DNA from: Candidatus Pacearchaeota archaeon
GTDB taxonomy: Archaea; Nanobdellota; Nanobdellia; Pacearchaeales; GW2011-AR1
Direction: 5' to 3'
Length of the DNA: 45,059 nt
Assembly: GCA_017609405.1 (NCBI GenBank)
Contig: JAFCDZ010000005.1
Coordinates: forward strand, 1 to 45,059
The translations under genes were made by a program, and so were the position numbers. Of this stretch, positions 1 to 8,014 are shown piece after piece. Positions within the stretch are counted from its first letter, which is position 1. The number at the start of each line of letters is the position of its first letter. The notes beneath the pieces are model-generated. The model made no database searches, was not told where the DNA came from, and saw only the letters and a program-made list of their open reading frames with translations.

Positions 1-110
1 ATAAACAGAGTATCCGCTCTAGGCATCTCCGCATCAGTGTCTGGAGATTTGACGGATAAACAGAGTATCCGCTCTAGGCATCTCCGCATCAGTGTCTGGA
101 GATTTGACGG
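1..110. repeat. Tandem 55-bp direct repeat, two identical copies
   Basis: Two head-to-tail copies of a 55-bp unit (1-55 and 56-110) are identical, and the next four bases (ATAA) begin a third copy before the match is lost. The unit is clearly richer in GC than the flanking DNA and holds an inverted repeat (ATCTCC ... GGAGAT). The array runs off the window edge, so its true copy number is unknown. No gene is visible in 111-224. Confidence 0.9.
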
Positions 111-224
111 ATAACTAACTATCCTTATCTTTTTAATGTTTTCTAACTATAAAAATTTAAGGTTTTATCTTTCAAAAAAGGGCTTTCAAAGATTTTTTAA
201 ACATTTCTAAGTATAGATTTATAT

Positions 225-299
225 GCCCGAGTAGCTCAGTCTGGATAGAGCGTCTCCCTCCTAAGGAGAAAGTCGAAGGTTCAAATCCTTCCTCGGGCG
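225..299 (+). tRNA. tRNA-Arg (anticodon CCT)
   Basis: A complete cloverleaf is visible: acceptor GCCCGAG pairs with CTCGGGC, the anticodon stem TCTCC/GGAGA holds the loop CTCCTAA giving anticodon CCT (reads AGG), and the T arm is GAAGG-TTCAAAT-CCTTC. CCA is not encoded. A TTTTTTAAAC box about 25-30 nt upstream is a plausible TATA element. Confidence 0.95.
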
Positions 300-460
300 C
301 TTTGTTTATATTTTAATAAATGATTCTTTTCCAATTAACAACTTTAGAAGAAATCAAAAAAGAATATAAAAAGCAAAAAAGAAACTGGAGATAGGGGTGA
401 TTTAAAAACCAAAAAGTTGAACAAAAAAAGTTTTTTAAATATCTTTATCTATATTTTTTT

Positions 461-808
461 ATGAATCCCGATGAGATAATAAAAGAATTAAACTTCAAAT
501 GGTGCGGGGAATATATAATAGGAATTGCTCAAGATTTTGAAAGTAAGGGTGTGCTTATGTGTGCTTTTATGAATAAAGAAGCAGTTAAGAAAACCTTGGA
601 AACCGGTTATGCCCGCTATTATAGCACCTCAAGAAAAAAGTTATGGAAAAAAGGAGAAGAATCAGGACACACGCAAAAAATTATTAAAATCATACCAGAT
701 TGCGATAAAGACACTCTTTTAATGTTAGTTAAGCAAAAAGGAGCTGCATGCCATACTGGAAACAAAACTTGCTTTTACAAAAAAAATATCTTTCAAGAAA
801 ATGAATGA
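461..808 (+). CDS. hisI: Phosphoribosyl-AMP cyclohydrolase HisI
   Basis: HisI opens the adenine ring of phosphoribosyl-AMP, the third step of histidine synthesis, in the cytosol. The 115-aa length fits a stand-alone HisI. The metal-site pattern is intact: Asp80, Asp82 and Asp84 in DCDKD, followed by Cys97 and Cys104. The central YARYYSTSRKKLW stretch and SGHTQ motif are typical of the family. A TTTAAATAT box lies about 25 nt before the ATG, so the mRNA is probably leaderless. The 3' end overlaps hisE by 8 nt, which suggests coupled translation. HisI and HisE are separate here rather than fused as in many bacteria. Confidence 0.96.
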   Translation: MNPDEIIKELNFKWCGEYIIGIAQDFESKGVLMCAFMNKEAVKKTLETGYARYYSTSRKKLWKKGEESGHTQKIIKIIPDCDKDTLLMLVKQKGAACHTGNKTCFYKKNIFQENE

Positions 809-1082
809 ATTAAAAAAATTATTTGAAATAATTGAAAAAAGAAAAAGAAATCCCAAAGAAGGAAGTTACACCAATTACCTATTTAACAAAGGCGAGAAAA
901 AGATTTTAGCAAAAATAAAAGAAGAATGCAAAGAAGTTATAAAAGCTGCAAAGAAAGAAGGAAACAAAAGATTAATTGAAGAAATTGATGATTTAATTTA
1001 CCATGTTTTTGTATTAATGGCTTCAAGAGGATTAAAATTTGAAGATTTAGAAAAAGAAGAAAAAAAGAGGATGAAAGAATAG
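801..1082 (+). CDS. hisE: Phosphoribosyl-ATP pyrophosphatase HisE
   Basis: HisE hydrolyses phosphoribosyl-ATP to phosphoribosyl-AMP and pyrophosphate, the step before HisI. The 93-aa all-alpha protein keeps the MazG-like acidic pattern: Glu41, Glu42 and Glu45, then Glu60/Glu61 with Asp63/Asp64 in EEIDDLIYH. The GSYTNYLF segment matches the family's substrate loop (usually GSYT..L). The start codon lies inside the end of hisI. The gene ends 14 nt before the 3' end of the convergent hisA. Identification rests on motifs and on the hisI neighbour. Confidence 0.93.
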   Translation: MNELKKLFEIIEKRKRNPKEGSYTNYLFNKGEKKILAKIKEECKEVIKAAKKEGNKRLIEEIDDLIYHVFVLMASRGLKFEDLEKEEKKRMKE

Positions 1083-1096
1083 AATTACAACATATT

Positions 1097-1805
1097 TTAT
1101 TCTTTAGCAATTCTAATTGCCTCTTCTAAACTAAAATTATTCAAATATAATGCAGTTCTAATAACAACAGCATAAATTCCAATTTCTCTTAATTTTTCTA
1201 TATCTTTTAAAGAGCCAATTCCTCCAGAAACTATTAAAGGTATCTAATAGATTCTCTAAATTTTTTAAATATTCATAGTCAACACCTTCCATTCTACCTT
1301 CTTTTTCTATACATGTAACCAAAAAAGCATCACAATAGTTCTGTAAGTTTTTCCCTGTTTCAATGGGGTCTAAATCAGTTACTTCTTCCCAACCTTTTAT
1401 AGCTACCTTTTTGTTTTTAAAATCAAGAGCAACAATAATTTTTTCTTTTCCAACTTTCCTTGCTAAATCCACAAGAAATTCAGGATCTTGAAGTGCTTTT
1501 GTTCCAACAATAATTTTCTCTGCTCCTGCATTAATAAGTTCATATGCTCTCTCTATGCTTCTAATGCCCCCTCCTATCTCTGTTTCTACTCTTATTTTTT
1601 TAATAATCTCTTTAATTACTTCAAGATTATTTCCTATTCCTTTAGCAGCATCTAAATCAATTATATGTATTCTCTCTGCACCCCCTTGTTGAAATTTCTC
1701 TGCAACCCGGAAAGGATCTATCAAAAATCTTTCAGTACCAAATTTTCCTCCAATAAGTTGTGTGCATTTGCCTTCTTTTATATCAATCGCTGGAAAAATT
1801 TTCAT
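1097..1805 (-). pseudogene. hisA: hisA (ProFAR isomerase) interrupted by one frameshift
   Basis: HisA isomerises ProFAR to PRFAR in histidine synthesis. Residues 1-187 are a good TIM-barrel half with catalytic Asp8 (AIDIKEGK) and Asp128 (VALDFKN). Near position 1243 the frame breaks: the open frame continues as an unrelated tail to 1158. One nucleotide over, the proper C-terminus is intact, beginning IPLIVSGGIGSL, continuing with RTALY and ending EEAIRIAKE with a stop at 1097-1099. Repairing one extra base gives about 236 aa, the usual HisA length. The rest shows no decay, so this may be a recent mutation, a sequencing error or a programmed shift. It lies 16 nt downstream of hisG. Confidence 0.92.
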
Positions 1806-1821
1806 TTTAACTTAAAAGGAT

Positions 1822-2445
1822 TTATTTTTTAATTAAAATTTTTGGAATTTTCTTGAAAAGATTCTTATCGCTAATAATTACAATATCTGATTCAAAGATT
1901 TTCTCATAACATTCTAATCCTGCTTCTTCTGCAGATTTTCCACTATAAAAAATATCTATAATCAAATCAACAATTCCAAAAGAAAATGCAAATTCAACGC
2001 CTCCTCTCAAATAAATTTTTCTAAATTCATATCCTCTTCTCTCCAAAGAGAGTAGATAATTGTTTGAAATTTTTTTATATTTATTACTTATCGCGATGTT
2101 TAATTTTTTTCCCAAATCTTTCAATTTTTTTCCTTTCGGACCCATTAAGCATAAAACAGGTTTACCAAATTTTGCATTTTTGTCTTTCCATTCATACCTT
2201 CTTATAATATCCAAATTCTCTTTTTGATTTTCTAACTCCCACTCTCTAAATAAATCCTCTCCAGTAACTCCCATTGCATTTTTTCCTCGATTAATTAAAC
2301 TACAAACAAAAAAAGGTATATCCTCTCCACGAACTTCTAAAACTTCAAAGTTAGAAATATTCTCATCATTGATTAGTTTCTCAATAATTCTTCTGCACGA
2401 TTTAAGCCCCCCATTTTTAGGAACAAAGATTATCCACTTTTCCAT
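1822..2445 (-). CDS. hisG: ATP phosphoribosyltransferase HisG, short form, divergent
   Basis: HisG joins ATP and PRPP in the committed step of histidine synthesis. The 207-aa protein has the start-type motif FVPKNGGL (family PKGGL), the VTGEDL segment (usually GITG.D), an ISNKYKKIS segment (family ATKYP..T) and the PRPP-binding region GGVEFAFSFGIVDLIIDI followed by SGKSAEEAGL. It lacks the C-terminal regulatory domain, as in the short HisG_S class, which normally works with HisZ; no separate HisZ is seen here. The inner Met (MEKW) is preferred because an AAATTTAAT box sits about 20 nt upstream. It is probably co-transcribed with hisA. Confidence 0.82.
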   Translation of the reverse strand: MEKWIIFVPKNGGLKSCRRIIEKLINDENISNFEVLEVRGEDIPFFVCSLINRGKNAMGVTGEDLFREWELENQKENLDIIRRYEWKDKNAKFGKPVLCLMGPKGKKLKDLGKKLNIAISNKYKKISNNYLLSLERRGYEFRKIYLRGGVEFAFSFGIVDLIIDIFYSGKSAEEAGLECYEKIFESDIVIISDKNLFKKIPKILIKK

Positions 2446-2689
2446 TTTAAAACATTTCAAAAAAATTTAATTTAGAAAAAGATGAACAAAACACCTGCAA
2501 CAAATCTTTACTATACTCAAGAGTAAAAAAATCAGAAAAAAATCTACCAAAGGTGGGGGTAACTCCTGAGTTTAATAATCATGTTTAAATTAAAGAAAAT
2601 GAATTTATAAATTTTTCCGAACTGAAATGAAAAGAAAAATAAATAATAAATCTATTTAAAAACTTTCAAAGCGAAATTTTCTAATAATA
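2446..2689. other. Non-coding spacer upstream of hisG, with a degenerate repeat
   Basis: No convincing gene is seen here. The stretch about 2540-2622 resembles the stretch about 4155-4235 (a GGGG(T/A)(A/C)AACTCC block followed by AGTTTA, then ATTTATAAATTTTTC). The latter element looks like a strong TATA box in both places. It may be a duplicated promoter or an untranslated RNA. Confidence 0.4.
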
Positions 2690-2827
2690 TGAAAATGGCA
2701 GCGAAAAAACCTCAAGCTATAAAATACAAAATGTTGTCGCAATTACATCTTTAGGAAATTTGTTCCTTTAACTAAATTAACAAGAACATAGTCAGACATT
2801 GGACCAAATCAAGAATTTGAAAAATTA
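2690..2827 (+). pseudogene. Degraded coding fragment, possibly a TATA-binding protein remnant
   Basis: A TATA-like TATTTAAAAAC lies about 30 nt before an ATG that reads MKMAAKKPQAIKYK. One frame over the reading continues IQNVVAITSLGN, then after another shift FVPLTKLTRT, a stop, and SDIGPNQEFEKLL. The spliced reading resembles the N-terminus of archaeal TBP (KIENVVA.. followed by YNPEQFPG). There are at least two frameshifts and one stop, so it cannot make a protein. The TBP assignment is a guess from a short pattern; that it is decayed coding DNA is more secure. Confidence 0.4.
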
Positions 2828-3958
2828 TTAAATTTTAATAAATGATTCTTTTCCAGTTTTAAGATTCTTCACTTTTGCCTTTCCAGAATTCGCTTCTTTT
2901 TCTCCAATAAAAATTGCATTAGAAATCTTATACGAGTTTGCATATTCTAAAGCTTTTGAAGGTTTTCCATAAAAAATAATAACTTTTTTCCCTTCGCTTC
3001 TTAATTTTTCTGCAAGTTTTATTGTTTTTCTATCTTGGTTCAATGAAATAAGAATATAATCAATTCTTGGTATTTCAATATCAGCTAATAAAAATACAGG
3101 CTCTAATCCTAATCCAAAACCAGTTGATTGAATTCCATTAACCATAAATGTTCCTCCTCCAACTAATGAAACACCCAATTTTTTTGACCAAACCTCAAAA
3201 ACATTCCCAGTATAATACGAAAACCCTCTTGCAAGAGTTGGTTTAAATTCTATCTCAACACCAAACATTTTACAATATCTTTCTAACTCCTCTATATCCT
3301 GATAAGAAGAATATTTCTTAAAAAAAGAGATAGGATTCTTTAAAATTTCCAAAACTTTTTCAGCATTATATTTCTTTAATTCTTTTTTGATTTCTTTCTC
3401 GCCTAATTTATCCAATTTATCAATTAATCTTATAACATCTTCAAAATATTTTTCTTTTACTTTGTTTTCTTTAAGTATCTCATTTAACAGCTTTCTAGAA
3501 TTTACAAAGGTTTTTACTGGAATTTTTAACTCTTTAAAAATTCTTTTTAACATAGCAAAGTTTTCTGCCTCGTCTTTTATTGTTGCTCCAACAATATCTG
3601 CATCACATTGAATAAACTGCCTTAATCTCCCTTTTTTTATTGGCTCGTCCCTAAAATTATATCCAATTTGATATCTCTTAAAAGGAAGTTTCTTGTTTTT
3701 TGAAATTCTTTTTAATTGAAAGGTGAATTCATATCTTAAAGCAAGTTTTCTTCCGCCCCTATCCTTTAATTTAAATATATCCCTCACAGCATCATCTTCT
3801 TGATTTTCTTTTTTAACAAACTCCTCATACTCAATAATCGGAGTCTCAGCTGGCTCAAACCCATAAAGCTCAAAAATTTCCCTAATTTTATCGAGAATGA
3901 GCTTTCTTTTTACTGCTTCTTCTCCTAAAAAATCTCTAAATCCTTTCACAGTTTCCAT
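2828..3958 (-). CDS. hisS: Histidyl-tRNA synthetase
   Basis: This class II synthetase charges tRNA-His. The protein (376 aa from METVKGFRDF) has the N-terminal KGFRDFL motif, motif 2 as FRDEPIKKGRLRQFIQ, the histidine-binding ARGFSYYTGNVFE segment, motif 3 as GFGLGLEPVF, and a C-terminal anticodon-binding domain (DYILISLNQ, then KVIIFYG). An upstream in-frame ATG lies inside tRNA-His, so it is rejected; the chosen ATG lies 10 nt after the tRNA 3' end. Because HisG is short and close by, a HisZ-like role was considered, but the intact aminoacylation motifs and the tRNA-His neighbour favour HisRS. Confidence 0.93.
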   Translation of the reverse strand: METVKGFRDFLGEEAVKRKLILDKIREIFELYGFEPAETPIIEYEEFVKKENQEDDAVRDIFKLKDRGGRKLALRYEFTFQLKRISKNKKLPFKRYQIGYNFRDEPIKKGRLRQFIQCDADIVGATIKDEAENFAMLKRIFKELKIPVKTFVNSRKLLNEILKENKVKEKYFEDVIRLIDKLDKLGEKEIKKELKKYNAEKVLEILKNPISFFKKYSSYQDIEELERYCKMFGVEIEFKPTLARGFSYYTGNVFEVWSKKLGVSLVGGGTFMVNGIQSTGFGLGLEPVFLLADIEIPRIDYILISLNQDRKTIKLAEKLRSEGKKVIIFYGKPSKALEYANSYKISNAIFIGEKEANSGKAKVKNLKTGKESFIKI

Positions 3959-3968
3959 TTTAAAAAAA

Positions 3969-4040
3969 GGCGACCGTCGAGAATCGAACTCGAGCCCTGC
4001 GGACCACAACCGCATGTTCTACCATTAAACTACGGCCGCC
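3969..4040 (-). tRNA. tRNA-His (anticodon GTG)
   Basis: On the minus strand the acceptor GCGGCCG pairs with CGGTCGC, and an extra encoded 5' G faces the C discriminator, the hallmark of tRNA-His. The anticodon stem TGCGG/CCGCA holds the loop TTGTGGT, giving GTG. CCA is not encoded. The hisS start codon follows after 10 nt, so tRNA and synthetase are probably on one transcript. Confidence 0.95.
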
Positions 4041-4335
4041 ATAATTTAATTTAAATGAAATATCTTCTTTTAAAACTTTGTTAATAGATTTTTTTATTTG
4101 TTTTAATAAGTTATTCTTAGAATAAGGGAAATTTGTATAACTGGGAGAATTCCTAACAATGGGGACAACTCCAAAGTTTAGTTTCCATATTTAACTTAAA
4201 TAAATGAGATTTATAAATTTTTCTTATTTTCTTTAATTTTAATGTCTGGTTATAAATTATCGCTTTTTCTTTGAATAATCCCTCTTTTTTAAATCAGTAA
4301 GATTTAAAACCTCTTTTTATTACATTTTAATATCT
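4041..4335. other. Divergent tRNA promoter region, no gene seen
   Basis: This 295-bp spacer separates the divergent tRNA-His and tRNA-Gly genes. It contains several TATA-like boxes (for example ATTTATAAATTTTTC near 4210-4225) and the second copy of the degenerate block also seen near 2540-2622. No open reading frame of credible length or folded RNA was recognised. Confidence 0.5.
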
Positions 4336-4407
4336 GCACGGGTAGTTCAGTGGTTAGAATCTCTGGCTTCCAACCAGATGACCCGGGTTCGAATCCCGGC
4401 CCGTGCA
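4336..4407 (+). tRNA. tRNA-Gly (anticodon TCC)
   Basis: Acceptor GCACGGG pairs with CCCGTGC, the anticodon stem TCTGG/CCAGA holds the loop CTTCCAA giving anticodon TCC, and the T arm is CGGGT-TCGAATC-CCGGC with discriminator A. CCA is not encoded. The secF ATG follows 8 nt later. Confidence 0.95.
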
Positions 4408-4415
4408 TTTTTAAG

Positions 4416-5456
4416 ATGGAGCAAAAATTTGATTTTTGGAAATGGCATGATAGGAATTATTTAAAACTTTTAATTATCCCTCTATTAATTTTTATTTTGT
4501 CAATATCTTATGTAGCTTATTTTTATTCTCAAAACAATGATTTCATAAGGAAGGATATCTCACTAACAGGTGGGACAACAATAACTCTTTATGATAATTC
4601 TGTGGATATCTCTAAACTGAGAGAAGATTTGTCTGAAAAACTTGAAGATTTGAACTTGAGAGAAATTTCAAACATTTTTACAAAGAAAAGAGAAGCCATT
4701 CTTATTCAGACAAAATCCAATCCTGATAAAGCAAAAAAAATTTTAGAAGATTATCTTGGATACTCTTTAAATGAGAAAAATAGCAGTTTTGAATTTACTG
4801 GACCTTCATTAAGTCAAAATTTCTATTTACAACTTTTACTTTCAATAATCTATGCGTTTTCTTTTATGGGTGTTGTGGTATTCTTTTTATTTAGTAAGAA
4901 ATCAAAGCAGAAAAATTTAACTCTTCTTCTGATACTTCTTTCTCCAACTCTATTTATTTTCCTTAAAATAATTTCAATAAACTTAGCAATTATTATTGCC
5001 CTTATTTCCCTTATAATAAGTTTATTCATCTTTTTCACATATAATATTCCTAGTTTTGCAGTTATTGTTTCAGCGTTTGCAGATATCTTTATGACAATTG
5101 CAATAATAGATCTTTTGGGAATAAGGGTTTCTAGTGCCGGAATTGTTGCTCTTCTTATGCTTATTGGTTATTCTGTTGATACAGATATTCTTCTTACTAC
5201 AAGAATGTTAAAGAGAGAGGAAGGGGACCTGAATGAACGAATTTTTTCAGCATTTAAAACAGGTATTACAATGACATTAACTTCTATCTTAGCTATTTTT
5301 ACAGCATATCTAATAACCCATAACATTTCAGATATACTTGGGCAAATCTTTTTTATAATCCTTGTTGGTTTATTCTTTGATTTAATGAATACCTGGATAA
5401 CAAATGTATCAATATTAAAATGGCATCTCTTATCAAGAGAGGGGGTTAGAAAATGA
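4416..5456 (+). CDS. secF: Protein-export membrane protein SecF
   Basis: SecF forms with SecD the RND-fold complex that helps protein movement through the SecYE channel, drawing on the ion gradient. The 346-aa protein has one N-terminal membrane helix, an extracytoplasmic domain containing LTGGTTITLYD (family GG....), then five helices with the typical motif VDTDILLTTRMLKRE near residue 260. The start MEQKFDFWKW was chosen because longer readings run into tRNA-Gly. The stop overlaps the secD start (ATGA). The archaeal order secF-secD is kept. The transcript likely begins at the tRNA. Confidence 0.94.
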   Translation: MEQKFDFWKWHDRNYLKLLIIPLLIFILSISYVAYFYSQNNDFIRKDISLTGGTTITLYDNSVDISKLREDLSEKLEDLNLREISNIFTKKREAILIQTKSNPDKAKKILEDYLGYSLNEKNSSFEFTGPSLSQNFYLQLLLSIIYAFSFMGVVVFFLFSKKSKQKNLTLLLILLSPTLFIFLKIISINLAIIIALISLIISLFIFFTYNIPSFAVIVSAFADIFMTIAIIDLLGIRVSSAGIVALLMLIGYSVDTDILLTTRMLKREEGDLNERIFSAFKTGITMTLTSILAIFTAYLITHNISDILGQIFFIILVGLFFDLMNTWITNVSILKWHLLSREGVRK

Positions 5457-6985
5457 AGCTAACTTGGAGAATCTGGTTGATGATTCTTTTTTTAATATTA
5501 TCTTTGATTTCTTTATTTGGAATACCTCCTACTTTCTTTAAAGAAGGTGTTTTAATAACAAGTGTTAAGCCAAATTCAACAGCATCTTTTTATGGTCTTA
5601 AAGAAGGTGAAATTATACTTAAGATAAATAATCAAAAAATATCCTCTGTTGAAGAATTCTCAAAAATAGTTGAGGGGTTATTCGTTGACAATTCTTCAAA
5701 GAAATTAGAGATAACAACAGACGGAAACAATGTTATTATTTTTACAAATAAACCTCTTGAAATAACTGTTTCAGAAATCCCAAAAACAAGATTAAAACTA
5801 GGGTTGGATCTTGTAGGGGGTTCCAGAGCTTTAGTAACTGCTGAAAACAAATCCCTCTCTGAACAAGAATTAAATGATTTAATATCTGTTGTTAGTCAGA
5901 GATTAAATGTTTATGGGATTTCTGATGTAACTGTAGCACCAGTTTCTGATTTAAGTGGAAATAGATATATGTTAATAGAAATTGCTGGAGCAACACCAAA
6001 AGACCTTGAAGATTTAATATCTCACCAAGGAAAGTTTGAAGCAAAAATCGGGAATCAAACTGTTTTTGTTGGTGGAAAAAAAGACATAACTTCTGTTGGA
6101 AGAAATGATGCAAAATATTCAGGGATTGAAAGGTGCGGGAAAGATAGTTCTGGAAAATACTATTGCAATTTTAGATTTGCCGTTTTTCTTAGTGAAGATG
6201 CAGCAAAAAGACATGCTGAAATAACAAAAAATCTTGAAGTTAATCAAACCCCCCAAGGAGCATATCTCTCTAAAAAGTTGGATCTTTATCTTGATGATAA
6301 ATTAGTTGATAGTTTATTAATCTCTTCTGGATTAAAAGGAAGAGTGACTACACAAATTTCAATATCTGGTTCTGGAACTGGAAGCACCCAGGAAGAAGCT
6401 CTTAAAAACGCAAAAGAGAATATGAATAAACTCCAGACAATCTTAATAACAGGAAGTTTGCCATATAAATTAAAAATTGTTAAACTTGATACAATCTCCC
6501 CAACTCTTGGAAAAAGTTTTATTTCAATAATTTTAATTGCAGGGTTATTATCTCTCTTTGCTGTTGCAATTGTTGTTTTTGTAAGATATCAAGATATAAA
6601 ATACTCTTTATCTCTTTTATTAACAAGTATTGGTGAATTAACAATTATTCTTGGTGTTGCTGCATTTATTAATTGGAATCTCGACCTTCCAAGTATTGCA
6701 GGTATTTTAGCAACAATTGGTACTGGAATTGACAGTCAGATAATTGTCTTAGATGAATCAACAAAATCAAGATTAAATATAAGCCTAAAACAAAAAATTA
6801 AAAGAGCTTTTTCAATTATAATTGGGGCTTATTTTACCTCTGTTGTAGCATTATTACCTCTTCTTGTTGCTGGTGCAGGATTATTAAAGGGGTTTGCTAT
6901 AACAACAATGATTGGTATTACAATAGGTGTATTTATTACTCGTCCAGCATTTGCTGATTTAATAAAATTATTTGAGAGAGATTAA
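5453..6985 (+). CDS. secD: Protein-export membrane protein SecD with an N-terminal PDZ-like segment
   Basis: SecD is the partner of SecF in the accessory Sec complex. The 510-aa protein has an N-terminal helix, then a PDZ-like segment about residues 30-90 (GVLITSVKPNSTASFYGLKE, then GEIILKINNQKI). Next come the LGLDLVGGSRALV motif and a large extracytoplasmic domain. Five C-terminal helices include the GIGTGIDSQIIVLDE-like signature (read TIGTGIDSQIIVLDE), where family members have a D..I..E pattern. It overlaps secF by 4 nt and meets the convergent downstream gene with a 4-nt overlap. Confidence 0.94.
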   Translation: MKLTWRIWLMILFLILSLISLFGIPPTFFKEGVLITSVKPNSTASFYGLKEGEIILKINNQKISSVEEFSKIVEGLFVDNSSKKLEITTDGNNVIIFTNKPLEITVSEIPKTRLKLGLDLVGGSRALVTAENKSLSEQELNDLISVVSQRLNVYGISDVTVAPVSDLSGNRYMLIEIAGATPKDLEDLISHQGKFEAKIGNQTVFVGGKKDITSVGRNDAKYSGIERCGKDSSGKYYCNFRFAVFLSEDAAKRHAEITKNLEVNQTPQGAYLSKKLDLYLDDKLVDSLLISSGLKGRVTTQISISGSGTGSTQEEALKNAKENMNKLQTILITGSLPYKLKIVKLDTISPTLGKSFISIILIAGLLSLFAVAIVVFVRYQDIKYSLSLLLTSIGELTIILGVAAFINWNLDLPSIAGILATIGTGIDSQIIVLDESTKSRLNISLKQKIKRAFSIIIGAYFTSVVALLPLLVAGAGLLKGFAITTMIGITIGVFITRPAFADLIKLFERD

Positions 6986-7971
6986 ATAAATATTATAAAG
7001 CCAAGGATAATAATTAAAATTTGAAATCCATTAATTAAATAAACCACATCACTTTCACGAACATTCTTCTTTAACTTCTTTAAAATCCATATTGCAAGGT
7101 GTTCTAATCCATATATTTTATCATAAGGCATATCTAAGCTTCCATCAGATTTTAATCTTCCAAAGCTTTGTTTTTCTAATTTTCCTCTTGATTTTAAGAT
7201 TGTTTCAAGTATATATGGAATAAAAAAGAAAACAACTATTTTTTCAATATTCCCTAAAATTGCTAATGAGGCAATCATAATTCCAACAGGATATGTAAGT
7301 GAATCTCCAGGAAAAACTATTGCAGGATTTTTATTATATATATAAAATGCAAGAAGACTTGCCACCATTATTAATGAAATTAAACTTAGTGTGGAATTTC
7401 CAGAGATATATAATACAATTGAAATTGCAGTTAAAATTATAATTCCTTGACCAGACTCAAGCCCATTATATCCTGCTAAGAAATTAAAGGTGGCTCCTGC
7501 ACCAATAATTCCTATCGGGATAATTAAAAGAGGATATAAAATTCCAAAATCAACCCCCATCATAACTGATTCTCCTGCATTAATAACAACAAGAGGTATT
7601 GAAGCAAAAAATAAGAGCATAATTCTCCATTTTTTTTCAAGGCCTCCACGAACCCATCCTAAGATATCATCCACAAAACCAATTATCAGTGCAATACAAA
7701 CAGCATTGAGTAATGCTAATATTTGGGTTATTGTTTTTGAATCACCCCCTTTAAAATAAAAAACTGTTATAGCAATATATAAGAGCGTTCCAATGATAAA
7801 GGATAATGTGGTTATTAATCCACCAGAACCAGCAACTTTTTTTGAGTGTTCTGGTTTGTGCATATCTCTCCAAACTAAACCAATTTGCCGAGCTTTTTTT
7901 ATCCAAAAAGGAATTCCTATAATAGATGTTAAAAAACTTATTAAGATTGGCAAGATTAATAGCAGATTCAT
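6982..7971 (-). CDS. Glycosyltransferase family 4 (Alg7/MraY-like) UDP-sugar lipid-phosphate transferase
   Basis: The protein belongs to the family that moves a sugar phosphate from a UDP-sugar to a polyprenyl phosphate at the cytoplasmic membrane, the first step of archaeal N-glycan or glycolipid assembly (AglH/Alg7-like). Many membrane helices alternate with the family's cytoplasmic motifs: DMHKP, GFVDDILGW (the Asp pair that binds metal), NFLAGYNGLESGQG, and FPGDSLTYPVG. The second Met (MNLLLI) is preferred because a TTATATAAATT box at 7992-8002 lies about 21 nt upstream. The exact sugar cannot be told. The sequon-rich secreted protein at 32393 would be a plausible glycosylation target. 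Confidence 0.88.
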   Translation of the reverse strand: MNLLLILPILISFLTSIIGIPFWIKKARQIGLVWRDMHKPEHSKKVAGSGGLITTLSFIIGTLLYIAITVFYFKGGDSKTITQILALLNAVCIALIIGFVDDILGWVRGGLEKKWRIMLLFFASIPLVVINAGESVMMGVDFGILYPLLIIPIGIIGAGATFNFLAGYNGLESGQGIIILTAISIVLYISGNSTLSLISLIMVASLLAFYIYNKNPAIVFPGDSLTYPVGIMIASLAILGNIEKIVVFFFIPYILETILKSRGKLEKQSFGRLKSDGSLDMPYDKIYGLEHLAIWILKKLKKNVRESDVVYLINGFQILIIILGFIIFI

Positions 7972-7991
7972 AAAAAACATTATTCAAAGGG

Positions 7992-8002
7992 TTATATAAA
8001 TT
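7992..8002 (-). promoter_or_regulatory. TATA box for the Alg7/MraY-like gene
   Basis: The minus strand reads AATTTATATAA here, about 21 nt before the ATG at 7971. This spacing fits a leaderless transcript and decides the start codon. Confidence 0.6.
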
Positions 8003-8014
8003 TTTTGAATAATT

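Noticed and set aside
1-110. CRISPR array
   Set aside because: The two 55-bp units abut with no spacers and no cas genes are seen.
320-394. 24-codon frame after tRNA-Arg (MILFQLTTLEEIKKEYKKQK)
   Set aside because: Its start lies in the 24-bp copy of the hisS end and there is no supporting promoter or family; probably chance.
2828-3958. HisZ (regulatory subunit of HisG) instead of HisRS
   Set aside because: Aminoacylation motifs are intact and the gene follows tRNA-His; HisZ usually has lost some of them. A dual role cannot be excluded.
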